A stretch of 64,000 nucleotides of DNA, taken from positions 39,830 through 103,829 of the forward strand of contig NZ_JBMMGT010000006.1 of assembly GCF_049366555.1 (NCBI RefSeq), written 5' to 3'. Shown piece by piece: positions 41,770 through 51,285 of this stretch. The stretch's first letter is position 1. Every line of letters begins with the position of its first letter. The notes below the pieces were generated by a model that searched no databases, was not told the DNA's origin, and saw only the letters and a program-made list of their open reading frames with translations. This DNA comes from Avibacterium volantium_A. Its GTDB lineage: Bacteria > Pseudomonadota > Gammaproteobacteria > Enterobacterales > Pasteurellaceae. Made by a program: the position numbers and the translations under genes.

Positions 41770-43134
41770 TTAATTGGCTAATTTATCAAGTAATTTTTGA
41801 TGAATACCACCAAAACAGCCATTTGACATCACTAAAATGTGATCGCTTGGTTTAGCTTCTGCCACAATCATATCCACTAATTTATCTAAATTTGCTGTCC
41901 AGCTAGCTGGTTGAACACATTGGTTTGCGATTTCCACCACGTCCCACGGAATGTTGTCTGGCTGTAATAAAAAGATATGATCCGCGCGAGCCAGTGCGGG
42001 TGCAAGTTCATCTTTATGAACACCCATTTTCATTGTATTGGAACGGGGTTCTAACACCGCAAGAATGCGTACACCGCCACCCACTTTATCGCGAAGTGCG
42101 GTTAACGTTGCGAGAATTTCTGCAGGATGATGAGCAAAATCATCATACACGCTAATGCCATTCACTTCGCCTTTTAGCTCTAAACGGCGTTTTGCATTAA
42201 TGAAACTGCCTAACGCGGCACAGGCATTTTCAATCGACACGCCTGCGTGATACGCCGCAGCAATCGCCATTAATGCGTTGTGCATATTATGTTGTCCAAC
42301 AATATTCCATTTCACTTCTGCCACTTTTTCGCCAAAATGATACACAGAAAACTCGGTGCAATCATTGGTGATGCGTTCGGCATACCATTCCTGCCCTTCT
42401 CCCAAGAATTGCTGTTCAGACCAACAGCCCATTTCTAAGGTTTCTTTTACACTTTGTTCATTGGCGAAAGATAAAATGCGTCCACTTGCCGGAATGGTGC
42501 GGATCATATGATGAAATTGGCGTTGGATTGCTTTGAGATCATCAAAAATATCCGCGTGATCAAAACCAATGTTATTGATAATCAAAGTTTTTGGATTGTA
42601 GTGAATAAATTTCGAGCGCTTATCAAAAAATGCGGTGTCATATTCATCAGCTTCAATGACAAAAAATGGGCTTTCACCTAAACGGGCTGATGTACCAAAA
42701 TTGCCCGCAATGCCACCGATTAAAAAGCCGGGGTTTAGTCCATTTTTCTCTAAAATCCAGCTGAGCATACCTGTTGTGGTGGTTTTCCCGTGCGTGCCAG
42801 AAACTGCCAGCACCCAGCGATCACGCAATAAGTTATCGTGCAACCACTGCGGCCCTGAGGTATAAGGTAACCCCTTCTCAAGCACATATTCCACGCAAGG
42901 ATTACCACGTTTCATTGCATTGCCAATTAACACTAAATCTGGCGCTGGCTCAAGCTGAGCTGGATCATAATTAGGGATAATTTCAATTTGATTTTCCTGT
43001 AAAAAAGTACTCATTGGCGGATATACATTAACATCCGATCCCGTTACTTTATATCCCATCTGTTTGGCAATAATCGCCACACCGCCCATAAACGTGCCGC
43101 AAATTCCAAGAATATGAATATGTTTTCGTGTCAT
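41770..43134 (-). CDS. mpl: UDP-N-acetylmuramate:L-Ala-gamma-D-Glu-meso-DAP ligase
   Basis: 454 residues. It reattaches the recycled murein tripeptide to UDP-MurNAc. Mur-ligase architecture: N-terminal Rossmann-like domain (HILGICGTFMGGVAII), the ATP loop GTHGKTTTTGML, ENAAA-type region SVENACAAL and VYDDFAHHPAEILATL, then RSNTMKMG. The FMGG in place of MurC-type MSG and the length mark Mpl, not MurC. It is divergent from fbp, with a CRP-like site between. Confidence 0.95.
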   Translation of the reverse strand: MTRKHIHILGICGTFMGGVAIIAKQMGYKVTGSDVNVYPPMSTFLQENQIEIIPNYDPAQLEPAPDLVLIGNAMKRGNPCVEYVLEKGLPYTSGPQWLHDNLLRDRWVLAVSGTHGKTTTTGMLSWILEKNGLNPGFLIGGIAGNFGTSARLGESPFFVIEADEYDTAFFDKRSKFIHYNPKTLIINNIGFDHADIFDDLKAIQRQFHHMIRTIPASGRILSFANEQSVKETLEMGCWSEQQFLGEGQEWYAERITNDCTEFSVYHFGEKVAEVKWNIVGQHNMHNALMAIAAAYHAGVSIENACAALGSFINAKRRLELKGEVNGISVYDDFAHHPAEILATLTALRDKVGGGVRILAVLEPRSNTMKMGVHKDELAPALARADHIFLLQPDNIPWDVVEIANQCVQPASWTANLDKLVDMIVAEAKPSDHILVMSNGCFGGIHQKLLDKLAN

Positions 43135-43165
43135 TTTTTTATCTCTTATACAAAAAACGAAAATA

Positions 43166-43187
43166 AAATGTGCCTGAGATCACAAAC
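43166..43187. promoter_or_regulatory. Probable CRP site in the mpl-fbp divergent region
   Basis: TGTGC (43169-43173), six bases, TCACA (43180-43184) in an AT-rich frame: one mismatch to TGTGA-N6-TCACA. It is about 105 bp before the fbp start. Confidence 0.5.
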
Positions 43188-43281
43188 TCAGTAGGAGATT
43201 ATTTCTCTTGTTCAAAGGCTAGCTATAATAAATCAACTCTTTCAAACTGTACAATGTATTCATTCAAAATAAGGATAAATT

Positions 43282-44283
43282 ATGAAAACGTTAGGGCAAT
43301 TTATTGTTGAAAAACAAGCGGAATATCCCAATGCAAAAGGTGAGCTTTCGGGCATTCTTTCTTCTATCCGTTTAGTGGCGAAGGTGATCCATAGGGATAT
43401 TAACAAAGCAGGGCTAACCAATAACATTATTGGTAATTCTGGTGTGGAAAATGTGCAAGGTGAAGCGCAAATGAAGTTAGATTTATTTGCCCACAACACG
43501 ATGAAACAAGCCCTCATTGCACGCGAAGAAGTGGCAGGATTTGCTTCCGAAGAAGAAGAAAATTTTGTTGCCTTTGATACCGAACGCGGACGCAATGCAA
43601 AATATGTGATTTTAACCGATCCCTTAGACGGCTCATCAAATATTGATGTGAATGTTGCCGTTGGCACGATTTTTTCTATTTACCGCCGTGTTTCGCCTAT
43701 TGGCACGCCAGTAACTTTAGAAGATTTTTTACAACCAGGGCATCGCCAAGTGGCAGCAGGCTACATTGTTTATGGCTCATCAACAATGTTAGTTTACACC
43801 ACAGGAAATGGGGTAAACGGCTTTACTTACGATCCGTCCTTGGGCGTATTCTGCCTTTCGCACGAAAATATCCAAATGCCAGCAACTGGCAAAATTTATT
43901 CCATTAACGAAGGACAATATCTCAAATTCCCATTAGGGGTGAAAAAATACATCAAATATTGCCAAGAAGAAGACAAAGCCACTCAACGCCCTTATACATC
44001 ACGCTATATTGGCTCTTTGGTGTCTGACTTCCACCGCAATTTATTGAAAGGTGGGATTTATATTTACCCAAGCGCCACAAACTATCCAAATGGCAAACTT
44101 CGCCTGCTTTATGAAGGCAACCCAATGGCATTTTTAGCCGAACAAGCAGGCGGCCTTGCTACCGATGGCTATCAACGCATTTTAGATATTCAGCCAACGG
44201 AATTACACCAACGCTCACCGCTCTTTGTTGGCTCAAAAGAAATGGTGGAAAAAGCGCAAGCGTTTATGCGTGAACTCAGCTAA
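43282..44283 (+). CDS. fbp: Fructose-1,6-bisphosphatase, class I
   Basis: 333 residues. It removes the 1-phosphate in gluconeogenesis with magnesium. Metal-site motifs: EEEENF, DPLDGSSNIDVN and YEGNPMAFLAEQAGG; the substrate loop is TSRYIGSLVSDFHRNL. RBS AAGGATAAAT. In E. coli fbp and mpl are also divergent neighbours. Confidence 0.97.
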   Translation: MKTLGQFIVEKQAEYPNAKGELSGILSSIRLVAKVIHRDINKAGLTNNIIGNSGVENVQGEAQMKLDLFAHNTMKQALIAREEVAGFASEEEENFVAFDTERGRNAKYVILTDPLDGSSNIDVNVAVGTIFSIYRRVSPIGTPVTLEDFLQPGHRQVAAGYIVYGSSTMLVYTTGNGVNGFTYDPSLGVFCLSHENIQMPATGKIYSINEGQYLKFPLGVKKYIKYCQEEDKATQRPYTSRYIGSLVSDFHRNLLKGGIYIYPSATNYPNGKLRLLYEGNPMAFLAEQAGGLATDGYQRILDIQPTELHQRSPLFVGSKEMVEKAQAFMRELS

Positions 44284-44301
44284 GGAAAAATAAAGGCACA
44301 G

Positions 44302-44360
44302 TCTATGTTCTGCCCTCAAGAAATAACAGACTAAGGGCAGATCATAGATTCCTTTTTTAC
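44302..44360 (+). terminator. fbp terminator
   Basis: TCTATG-tt-CTGCCCT (44302-44316) pairs with AGGGCAG-at-CATAGA (44334-44348), followed by TTCCTTTTTT. Confidence 0.8.
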
Positions 44361-44493
44361 GATAAAAATTCGTAAAAATTGCACCGTACTTAAAAATATC
44401 GCAATTTCTTTTTCATTCTACGAAATAAATGATCTCTTTTTGCGCAACTTCCGCTAAAATAAATCTGCTAATTAACCAACTAGGAGAATGATT

Positions 44494-46152
44494 ATGAAAT
44501 TAGCCTCATTGTTCAAATACTCAACACTCACATCACTTTTAGCCATTTCTTCTTTCAGCTACGCTTACCAAGCCAACCACACTTATCATTTCACATTGCT
44601 TCACACGAACGATTTACACGGTCATTACTGGCAAAATAAAAATGGTGAATATGGTTTAGCAGCGCAAAAAACTTTGATTGATCGCATTCGTGCGGAAGTT
44701 GAACAGAAAGGTGGTTCAGTGATCTTGCTCAATGCAGGCGATTTCAACACGGGGGTACCAGAATCTGATTTACAAAATGCCAAACCTGATATTGAAGCAT
44801 TAAATTTGATGGGCTACGAGGCATTAACACTAGGCAATCACGAATTTGATAATCCATTACAACTTCTTGAAATGCAAGAGAAATGGGCAAAATTCCCATT
44901 CCTTGCCGCGAATGTTTATAATCAAAAAACGGGGGATTTATTAGTCAATCCTTACACGATTTTAGACAAACAAGGATTAAAAATTGCAGTGGTTGGATTA
45001 ACCACAGAAGATACGGCGAAGCTAGGAAATCCAGAATTTATGTCCGCAGTGAGATTTGAACGCCCAGCGGAAAGTGCAAAAACCGTGCTCGCAGAATTAG
45101 CCAAAAATGAACAGCCCGATCTCAAAATCGCCCTTACGCATATGGGATTTTACCCTGATGCGAAATACGGTTCTAACGCACCGGGCGATGTTTCAATGGT
45201 ACGCGAATTGCCTGCGGGAGCATTTGATATTGTTATCGGCGGACATACGCACGACACGCTATGCATAAATGAAGACGGTTCATTTAACAGTAAATTTAAA
45301 CCGGGCGATAGCTGTAAACCATTGTTTGAGAAAAACACTTGGATTATGCAAGCAGGGGAATGGGGCAAATATTTAGGGCGTGCAGATTTCACCTTTAAAG
45401 ACGGCAAGCTCACCTTAGAAAATTATCAATTAGTACCAATTAACTTGAAAAAGAAAGTGAAAAAAGAAGATGGCTCGAGTGAATATGTGTTGTATCAAGA
45501 AGAAATTCCTGCTGATCCAGAACTACTTGCGCATCTTAAAAATTATCAAGATCAAGGGGATAAATTGCTTGGTCAAGTGGTAGGTAAAGTTGATGAGCGT
45601 TTAGTGGGGGATCGCGATATTGTACGTTTCCACCAAACAAACTTAGGACAACTGATTGCTCGTTCACAAGCAGAACGCGTGAAAGCTGATGTTGGAATTA
45701 TGAATTCTGGCGGTATTCGAGCTTCAATTGATAGTGGTGATGTAACTTATAAAGATATTCTAACTGTACAACCTTTCGGAAATATCATTAGTTATTTTGA
45801 ATTAAGTGGTAAAGATCTACTCAATTATCTTGATGTTGTGGCATTAAAAGAAGTGGATTCAGGCGCTTATCCACAATTCTACGGCATTACAATGACCGTA
45901 GATCGCAAAGCGAAAAAAGTATCTGATGTGAAAATTCAAGGAAAACCAATCGATCTTAATAAAATGTATCGCATTTCTTTACCAAGTTATTGTGCTTCAG
46001 GTGGTGATGGTTATCCAGTAATGACAGATAACCCAACCTATGTTAATGCGGGCTTTGTTGATGCAGACAGCTTGAAAGAATATTTCCAAGAACATTCGCC
46101 AATTAAAGCAGCCGATTTTGAGGCAAACAAAGGCATTATTTATAAAGAATAA
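44494..46152 (+). CDS. ushA: Periplasmic UDP-sugar hydrolase / 5'-nucleotidase
   Basis: 552 residues from ATG 44494 (AGGAG seven bases upstream; ATG 44488 is too close to it). Signal peptide ending FSYAY. Metallophosphoesterase motifs LHTNDLHGH, NAGDFNTG, GNHEFDNP and GGHTHD, then the C-terminal nucleotide-binding domain (SGGIRASIDSGD, QPFGN). It hydrolyses UDP-glucose and 5'-nucleotides for salvage. Strong full-length similarity to E. coli UshA. Distinct from Haemophilus NadN-type nucleotidases, though related. Confidence 0.88.
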   Translation: MKLASLFKYSTLTSLLAISSFSYAYQANHTYHFTLLHTNDLHGHYWQNKNGEYGLAAQKTLIDRIRAEVEQKGGSVILLNAGDFNTGVPESDLQNAKPDIEALNLMGYEALTLGNHEFDNPLQLLEMQEKWAKFPFLAANVYNQKTGDLLVNPYTILDKQGLKIAVVGLTTEDTAKLGNPEFMSAVRFERPAESAKTVLAELAKNEQPDLKIALTHMGFYPDAKYGSNAPGDVSMVRELPAGAFDIVIGGHTHDTLCINEDGSFNSKFKPGDSCKPLFEKNTWIMQAGEWGKYLGRADFTFKDGKLTLENYQLVPINLKKKVKKEDGSSEYVLYQEEIPADPELLAHLKNYQDQGDKLLGQVVGKVDERLVGDRDIVRFHQTNLGQLIARSQAERVKADVGIMNSGGIRASIDSGDVTYKDILTVQPFGNIISYFELSGKDLLNYLDVVALKEVDSGAYPQFYGITMTVDRKAKKVSDVKIQGKPIDLNKMYRISLPSYCASGGDGYPVMTDNPTYVNAGFVDADSLKEYFQEHSPIKAADFEANKGIIYKE

Positions 46153-46168
46153 TTTTGTTATGGATATA

Positions 46169-46198
46169 AAAATAGCCAGAAGTTTTCTGGCTATTTTA
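46169..46198. terminator. Bidirectional terminator between ushA and murA
   Basis: AATAGCCAGA (46171-46180) / TCTGGCTATT (46186-46195) with flanking A and T runs on each side. Confidence 0.85.
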
Positions 46199-46248
46199 TT
46201 AATGGAATCACGAAAGAAAACAAGGCTTACAAAATATTTCCTTGTTTT

Positions 46249-47526
46249 TTATTCAAATGTATCTTTCTCCGTAAATCGCTCAATTTTCGCACCTAAGCCA
46301 CGCAATTTATCTTCGATATGCTCATAGCCACGATCAATATGATAAATGCGATCTACAATGGTTTCACCACTTGCAATACAACCTGCTAGCACCAAGCTGA
46401 TTGAAGCGCGTAAATCCGTTGCCATTACTTCCGCACCTGAAAGGCTTTCTACGCCGTGGCAAATCGCGGTATTGCCTTCAATTTCGGCTTTGCCGCCCAT
46501 ACGGATTAATTCTGGAATGTGCATAAAGCGATTTTCAAAAATGGTTTCGGTAATTTTACTTGTGCCTTCCGCCACCATATTTAATAGAGTGAACTGCGCT
46601 TGCATATCCGTTGGGAAACCAGGGTGTGGCATTGTGCGAATATTCACGGCTTTTGGACGTTTGCCTTTCATATCTAGCGTGATGGTATCTTCGGTGATCT
46701 CAATTTCAGCCCCCGCTTCACGCAATTTATCAATTACCGCATCAAGGGTATCCGCTTTGGTGTTATGGCAGACAATACGCCCACCTGAAATCGCCCCAGC
46801 CACAAGGAATGTGCCAGTTTCAATACGATCGGCCACCACCGCGTGTTCGCAGCCAGTTAAACGCTCTACCCCTTCAATCGTGATAGTATCTGTACCTGCT
46901 CCGCTAATTTTTGCGCCCATTTTATTTAAGAATACGGCGGTATCCACAATTTCAGGCTCGCGTGCGGCATTTTCAATAATAGTCGTACCCTGTGCAAGGG
47001 TGGCTGCAGTCATAATAGAAAGGGTTGCGCCCACGCTCACTTTTTCCATTACAATTCGTGTGCCGATCAAACGCCCATTGGTATGCGCTTTGACATAACC
47101 ATCTTCAAGTACAATTTCTGCGCCTAAACGCTCTAAACCGCTGATATGTAAATCCACAGGACGCGCACCAATGGCACAACCACCGGGGAGCGAAACCTGT
47201 CCTTGATGAAAACGCGCCACCAAAGGTGCTAATGCCCAAATTGAAGCACGCATTGTTTTCACCAGTTCATAAGGTGCAATGAAATGATTGATTTTTGAGC
47301 CGTCTAAATACACCACGCCACCGTCTTTTTGCTCTACTTGCATACCAAGCTGACGCAAAATTTTTAGTGTGGTTTCAATATCTTTTAACTCGGGTACATT
47401 GGTTAAGGTAACAGGTTCTTCGGCTAAGATTGCGGCAAATAAAATAGGCAAAGCGGCATTTTTTGCCCCTGAGATTTTGACATCACCGCTTAAACGAGAT
47501 TGCCCATAAACACGAAATTTTTGCAT
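46249..47526 (-). CDS. murA: UDP-N-acetylglucosamine 1-carboxyvinyltransferase
   Basis: 425 residues. It transfers enolpyruvate to UDP-GlcNAc, the first committed step of peptidoglycan synthesis. The catalytic and fosfomycin-target Cys is C117 in LPGGCAIGARP. SGAKNAALP at the N-terminus and MPHPGFPTDMQAQ are canonical. It ends the mla-ibaG-murA run, 16 bp after ibaG. Confidence 0.97.
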   Translation of the reverse strand: MQKFRVYGQSRLSGDVKISGAKNAALPILFAAILAEEPVTLTNVPELKDIETTLKILRQLGMQVEQKDGGVVYLDGSKINHFIAPYELVKTMRASIWALAPLVARFHQGQVSLPGGCAIGARPVDLHISGLERLGAEIVLEDGYVKAHTNGRLIGTRIVMEKVSVGATLSIMTAATLAQGTTIIENAAREPEIVDTAVFLNKMGAKISGAGTDTITIEGVERLTGCEHAVVADRIETGTFLVAGAISGGRIVCHNTKADTLDAVIDKLREAGAEIEITEDTITLDMKGKRPKAVNIRTMPHPGFPTDMQAQFTLLNMVAEGTSKITETIFENRFMHIPELIRMGGKAEIEGNTAICHGVESLSGAEVMATDLRASISLVLAGCIASGETIVDRIYHIDRGYEHIEDKLRGLGAKIERFTEKDTFE

Positions 47527-47542
47527 ATCAACGTCCTAAAAA

Positions 47543-47800
47543 TTAATTAATGGGATTAAGTAAACGCTCGCGTTTCCACTTTTCTTGGGTAAAGGTTTTG
47601 ATGGTTAAGGCGTGAATTTCGCCTGAAGAAAAATATTGCATTAGCGGTGCATAAATGGTTTGTTGCTGTTTTAATCTTGAAAGTCCGGCAATTTCATCAT
47701 CAATCACAATCACGCCAAAATGCGCATTTTCGCCTTGTACATAAACTTCTTCAAGCCCAAGTGCGTCTTTTAAAATTCGTTCAATTTCTTGCGTTTCCAT
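47543..47800 (-). CDS. ibaG: BolA-family iron-sulfur/acid-stress protein IbaG
   Basis: 85 residues. BolA fold with FGVIVIDDEIAGLSRLKQQQTIYAPL and the C-terminal IHALTIKTFTQEKW helix-strand. IbaG partners glutaredoxin Grx4 in iron-sulfur handling. The Cys-poor, HAL-containing form matches YrbA. Its start overlaps the mlaB stop by one base; same position as in E. coli. Confidence 0.9.
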   Translation of the reverse strand: METQEIERILKDALGLEEVYVQGENAHFGVIVIDDEIAGLSRLKQQQTIYAPLMQYFSSGEIHALTIKTFTQEKWKRERLLNPIN

Positions 47801-48162
47801 TAATTCTTTCCACTATGTTGTAAAAACGGGTCAATCCATTTTGATAACCCAAAAAGATCAGCCAATGTGAGGAATTGCTCAGGTGCATTTTGAATGATTT
47901 GCGTCTGTGCCTGCTTTTGGCAATGATGAATAAAATCACACAATAAGGCAAAGCCTGCACTGTCAATTCGCGTTAAATCGGCAAGTTCCCAAATAAGTTG
48001 CTGGTGCGCAATTTTATCCGTAGATAAAAAAGAATAACGTTGTTCCCACAATGGCAACAACGTTTTTCTGGATAACGCCCCAGTCAAGCGGAGCGTTATC
48101 TTATCATCATTTTGTTCAAATGCCCAAGTTAAACTTGGTGCTAAACCTGATGTATTGTGCAT
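47800..48162 (-). CDS. mlaB: Mla ABC transporter STAS subunit MlaB
   Basis: 120 residues, STAS domain (DLTRIDSAGFALLCDFIHHC). It binds the ATPase MlaF in the inner-membrane MlaFEDB complex that moves phospholipids. The conserved Asp-Ser-Ala/Gly loop is present. Very divergent family; identified by the STAS core and position. Confidence 0.88.
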   Translation of the reverse strand: MHNTSGLAPSLTWAFEQNDDKITLRLTGALSRKTLLPLWEQRYSFLSTDKIAHQQLIWELADLTRIDSAGFALLCDFIHHCQKQAQTQIIQNAPEQFLTLADLFGLSKWIDPFLQHSGKN

Positions 48163-48165
48163 TGA

Positions 48166-48804
48166 TTATTTACCCAATGTAACTGGCGCATTTGCCGCTT
48201 TTTGCACTTGTTGGGTCAGCGCTTCAATGCCGTCTTTGCGTAACGTTGCACTCCATTCTTGTTTTTTGGTATTTACCATACTCACGCCTTCAGCCGCCAT
48301 ATCATACACTTGCCATTCACCCGTTCTGCTGTTTTTACGCCAGAAGAAGGTTAAATTAATTGGCTGCGCATTACCATTTTGCACCACTTTCACGCGAATG
48401 CTCATTTGGTTATCAGACACATTTTTCGGTTTTTCAATGTCAATTTTTTGGTTTTTATATAGGGTTAAAACTTGCGCATAAGATTGCTCAATAAATTGAT
48501 CAAAGGCAGCGAAAAATTTTGTACGCTGCTCTGGCGTGGTACTTTTGAAATACTGCCCTAACACCAATGATCCCGCATAATTAACGTGTACATAAGGCAT
48601 TAAATCTTTACGCACAATAGTTCTTAAATAATTTGGGTTTTGTTTAATTTGGCTTTGGCTGTTCGCAATATCGCTAAACAGTTTGTCTGATGCCTTTTGC
48701 ATTAAGCCATAAGGGCTGTCGTCCGCCATTGCTTGCACCGCAAAAAGTGCGGTGAAAATTACTAAAGTTTTGCTTAACCAGTTTGTCATTGTTTGTTTTA
48801 ACAT
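48166..48804 (-). CDS. mlaC: Periplasmic phospholipid-binding protein MlaC
   Basis: 212 residues from ATG 48804 with GGAGG upstream. The frame extends into mlaD and is not used. Signal peptide ends VQAMADD. It shuttles lipid between the outer-membrane MlaA complex and MlaFEDB. Family features: YVHVNYAGSLVLGQYFKSTTPEQRTKFFAAFDQ and VYDMAAEGVSMV. An uptake signal encodes TAL in the signal peptide. Confidence 0.93.
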   Translation of the reverse strand: MLKQTMTNWLSKTLVIFTALFAVQAMADDSPYGLMQKASDKLFSDIANSQSQIKQNPNYLRTIVRKDLMPYVHVNYAGSLVLGQYFKSTTPEQRTKFFAAFDQFIEQSYAQVLTLYKNQKIDIEKPKNVSDNQMSIRVKVVQNGNAQPINLTFFWRKNSRTGEWQVYDMAAEGVSMVNTKKQEWSATLRKDGIEALTQQVQKAANAPVTLGK

Positions 48805-48832
48805 TGATTCCTCCGTAAAACGAAAAAAGAAA

Positions 48833-49336
48833 TTATTGTTGCGCTTCAGATTTGCTGTCATCAGATTTATTCTTATCCCCATAAAGGAATTGGCCGACTA
48901 AATCCTCTAACACCATTGCCGATTTGGTATCCACAATTTTACTGCCCTCTTTGAGCATTTTGGTGGTTTCACCATCATCAAAACCAATGCTCAACGCAAT
49001 ATATTGTTCACCTAATAAGCCTGAGGTTTTAATTGAAAGCGAGCTGTTATCAGGAATTTCGTTATATTCTTGATTGATCGCAATCTTCACCACCGGCAAA
49101 TAGGTTTGTGGATCAAGCTCAATATCACTCACGCGCCCGATTACCACACCGCCAACTTTTAATGGCGCACGCACTTTTAGTCCACCAATATTGTCAAAAG
49201 TTGCACTCACTTGATAAGATTTTGCTTGGCTAAAGCCTTGCACATTTGCCACTTTTAATCCTAAAAAGACAAAAGCGCCAATGGCAAGCAATAAAAATAA
49301 CCCTACCCAAAATTCATACTTTGCTGTTTGTCGCAT
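48833..49336 (-). CDS. mlaD: Mla transporter MCE-domain subunit MlaD
   Basis: 167 residues. One N-terminal membrane anchor (FWVGLFLLLAIGAFVFLGL) and one MCE domain (SYQVSATFDNIGGLKVRAPLKVGGVVIG). It forms the hexameric ring through which lipid passes. C-terminus is a short acidic tail. It is 78 bp downstream of mlaE. Confidence 0.95.
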   Translation of the reverse strand: MRQTAKYEFWVGLFLLLAIGAFVFLGLKVANVQGFSQAKSYQVSATFDNIGGLKVRAPLKVGGVVIGRVSDIELDPQTYLPVVKIAINQEYNEIPDNSSLSIKTSGLLGEQYIALSIGFDDGETTKMLKEGSKIVDTKSAMVLEDLVGQFLYGDKNKSDDSKSEAQQ

Positions 49337-49414
49337 AAAAATACCTTAAATTTACACCGCACTTTATTTTGTGCTGTTTTTAATGAAATGAAACTTTTCA
49401 GTTAATCAGCCTGA

Positions 49415-50200
49415 TTAACTCCCACCAAACATTATCGCGGTTAAAACGAAATCTAGCCCAAGCACCACAAGGGAAGCATTTACCACGGTTTTAGTGGTGG
49501 CTTTGCTGATGCCTTCGGAAGTTGGTACGCTGTCATACCCATTAAACAGAGCAATCCATACCACGGCAATGGCGAAAAATAGACTCTTAATTAAGCCATT
49601 GAGAATATCGGTTTTCCAACTCACTGAGTTTTGCATTACTGACCAAAAACTGCCAGCGTCCACGCCTTTCCAATCTACGCCCACCAATGAGCCGCCCCAA
49701 ATGCCAATAGCGATAAAAATAATGGATAAAATTGGCATTGCAATCACGCCCGCCCAAAAACGTGGCGAAATCACACGGCGCAACGGATCAACTGCCATCA
49801 TTTCAAGGCTAGAAAGCTGTTCAGTGGCTTTCATCAAACCAATTTCTGCGGTTAGTGCAGAACCTGCACGACCAGCGAATAATAATGCGGTAACCACAGG
49901 GCCTAGCTCGCGTAATAAGGAAAGGGCAACCAGTTGCCCAAGGCTAGTTTCTGCAGAAAAATCCACTAGCACCACATAGCCTTGTAGCCCAAGCACCATA
50001 CCAATAAACAAGCCTGAAAGCATAATAATCAGTAGAGATTGCACGCCCAAGACATAAAGCTGCTTAATCAGCAACGGAAAATGTTTTCTAATTTGTGGCT
50101 GCCCGACTAATGCGCCCCACAGCATAAAACCTGAACGCCCAATGCCTTTGCAAAAATTGATGGCACTGCGTCCCAAGGCGGAAATCATATCACTTATCAT
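49415..50200 (-). CDS. mlaE: Mla transporter permease MlaE
   Basis: 261 residues from ATG 50200, with AGGAG seven bases upstream. It overlaps mlaF by 11 bp. ATG 50188 is a possible second start. Five to six membrane segments with the family core SLLRELGPVVTALLFAGRAGSA and AEIGLMKATEQLSSLEMMAVDP. Paired with the MlaF ATPase. Confidence 0.94.
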   Translation of the reverse strand: MISDMISALGRSAINFCKGIGRSGFMLWGALVGQPQIRKHFPLLIKQLYVLGVQSLLIIMLSGLFIGMVLGLQGYVVLVDFSAETSLGQLVALSLLRELGPVVTALLFAGRAGSALTAEIGLMKATEQLSSLEMMAVDPLRRVISPRFWAGVIAMPILSIIFIAIGIWGGSLVGVDWKGVDAGSFWSVMQNSVSWKTDILNGLIKSLFFAIAVVWIALFNGYDSVPTSEGISKATTKTVVNASLVVLGLDFVLTAIMFGGS

Positions 50201-50990
50201 CAAATAACTCCTGAACATAATCACCTGCGGGGTAATGGAAACGCACAGGGCCGTCTGCTTCGCCTTTAATAAACTGTTGTACTTGTGGATCTTGGCTGGC
50301 GAGCAATTCGGCTGGCGTTCCTTCAGCAATCACTTTTTTATCCGCAATAATGTAGGCATAATCGGCGATGCTTAGCACTTCTTGCACATCGTGGGAAACC
50401 ACGATAGAAGTGAGCTGTAAGGCTTGATTTAAGCGTTTAATCAGGCTCACAATCACGCCCATACTAATCGGATCTTGCCCTGTAAAGGGTTCATCATACA
50501 TAATTAATTCAGGGTCAAGGGCAATGGTTCGCGCCAAGGCAGCGCGTCTTGCCATACCGCCAGATAATTCAGAAGGCATTAAATCCGCTGCACCGCGTAA
50601 CCCCACTGCTTGCAACTTCATCAATACCATTTCACGGATTAACTGTTCTGGCAAATTGGTATGTTCACGAATAGGGAACGCCACGTTATCAAAGGTGGAC
50701 ATATCGGTAAACAATGCGCCTGACTGAAAGAGCATTCCGATGCGCTGACGCAATTTATAAAGCTCCGCACGGGACATTTGACAAATATCCTTACCATCGA
50801 CCAAAATTTCTCCGCTATCAGGTGAAAGTTGCCCACCAATAAGACGCAACAAGGTGGTTTTCCCAATCCCTGACGGCCCCATTATGGCGGTAATTTTTCC
50901 CTGTTCAACGCGTAAATTCAGGCGATCATAAATGACACGCTCACCACGCTTAAAGGTGAGATTTTTTACTTCAACAAAAGAACGAGTCAT
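50190..50990 (-). CDS. mlaF: Mla transporter ATPase MlaF
   Basis: 266 residues from ATG 50990; GTG 51005 is an alternative and neither has a strong Shine-Dalgarno. Walker A GPSGIGKTT, Q-loop MLFQSGALFTD, signature LSGGMARR, Walker B LIMYDEP, H-loop VSHD. The C-terminal extension VRFHYPAGDY is typical of MlaF and contacts partner subunits. First gene of the mla operon; divergent from lptC. Confidence 0.95.
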   Translation of the reverse strand: MTRSFVEVKNLTFKRGERVIYDRLNLRVEQGKITAIMGPSGIGKTTLLRLIGGQLSPDSGEILVDGKDICQMSRAELYKLRQRIGMLFQSGALFTDMSTFDNVAFPIREHTNLPEQLIREMVLMKLQAVGLRGAADLMPSELSGGMARRAALARTIALDPELIMYDEPFTGQDPISMGVIVSLIKRLNQALQLTSIVVSHDVQEVLSIADYAYIIADKKVIAEGTPAELLASQDPQVQQFIKGEADGPVRFHYPAGDYVQELFDDK

Positions 50991-51285
50991 AGCACGCTTA
51001 TTCACCAGTGTTGTTCAAAATGTGGCAATGATATGCGATGCAAACAGAATGTCAAAGACTGTTTTCCTATTTTATTCATTGGTTTTATGATGCGTTAAGC
51101 TGAAAATACAATAAAAAGACGTAAACTCAGCGCTTTTTTCGTGGAATTTCGGCAAAAACAGACTTTGTAAAAAATTGTAAAAATTTACACCGCACTTCTA
51201 TTTACACGGAATTGTTCTTGCTTTTAGCAAAATTATGCTATCATTTCGCACTTAATTAATCTTGAAAAAATGAGCCATTCAAACT

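Noticed and set aside
46346..47098. 250-codon plus-strand ORF
   Set aside because: Lies wholly antisense to murA, whose motifs are intact. Low-complexity composition typical of a shadow frame.
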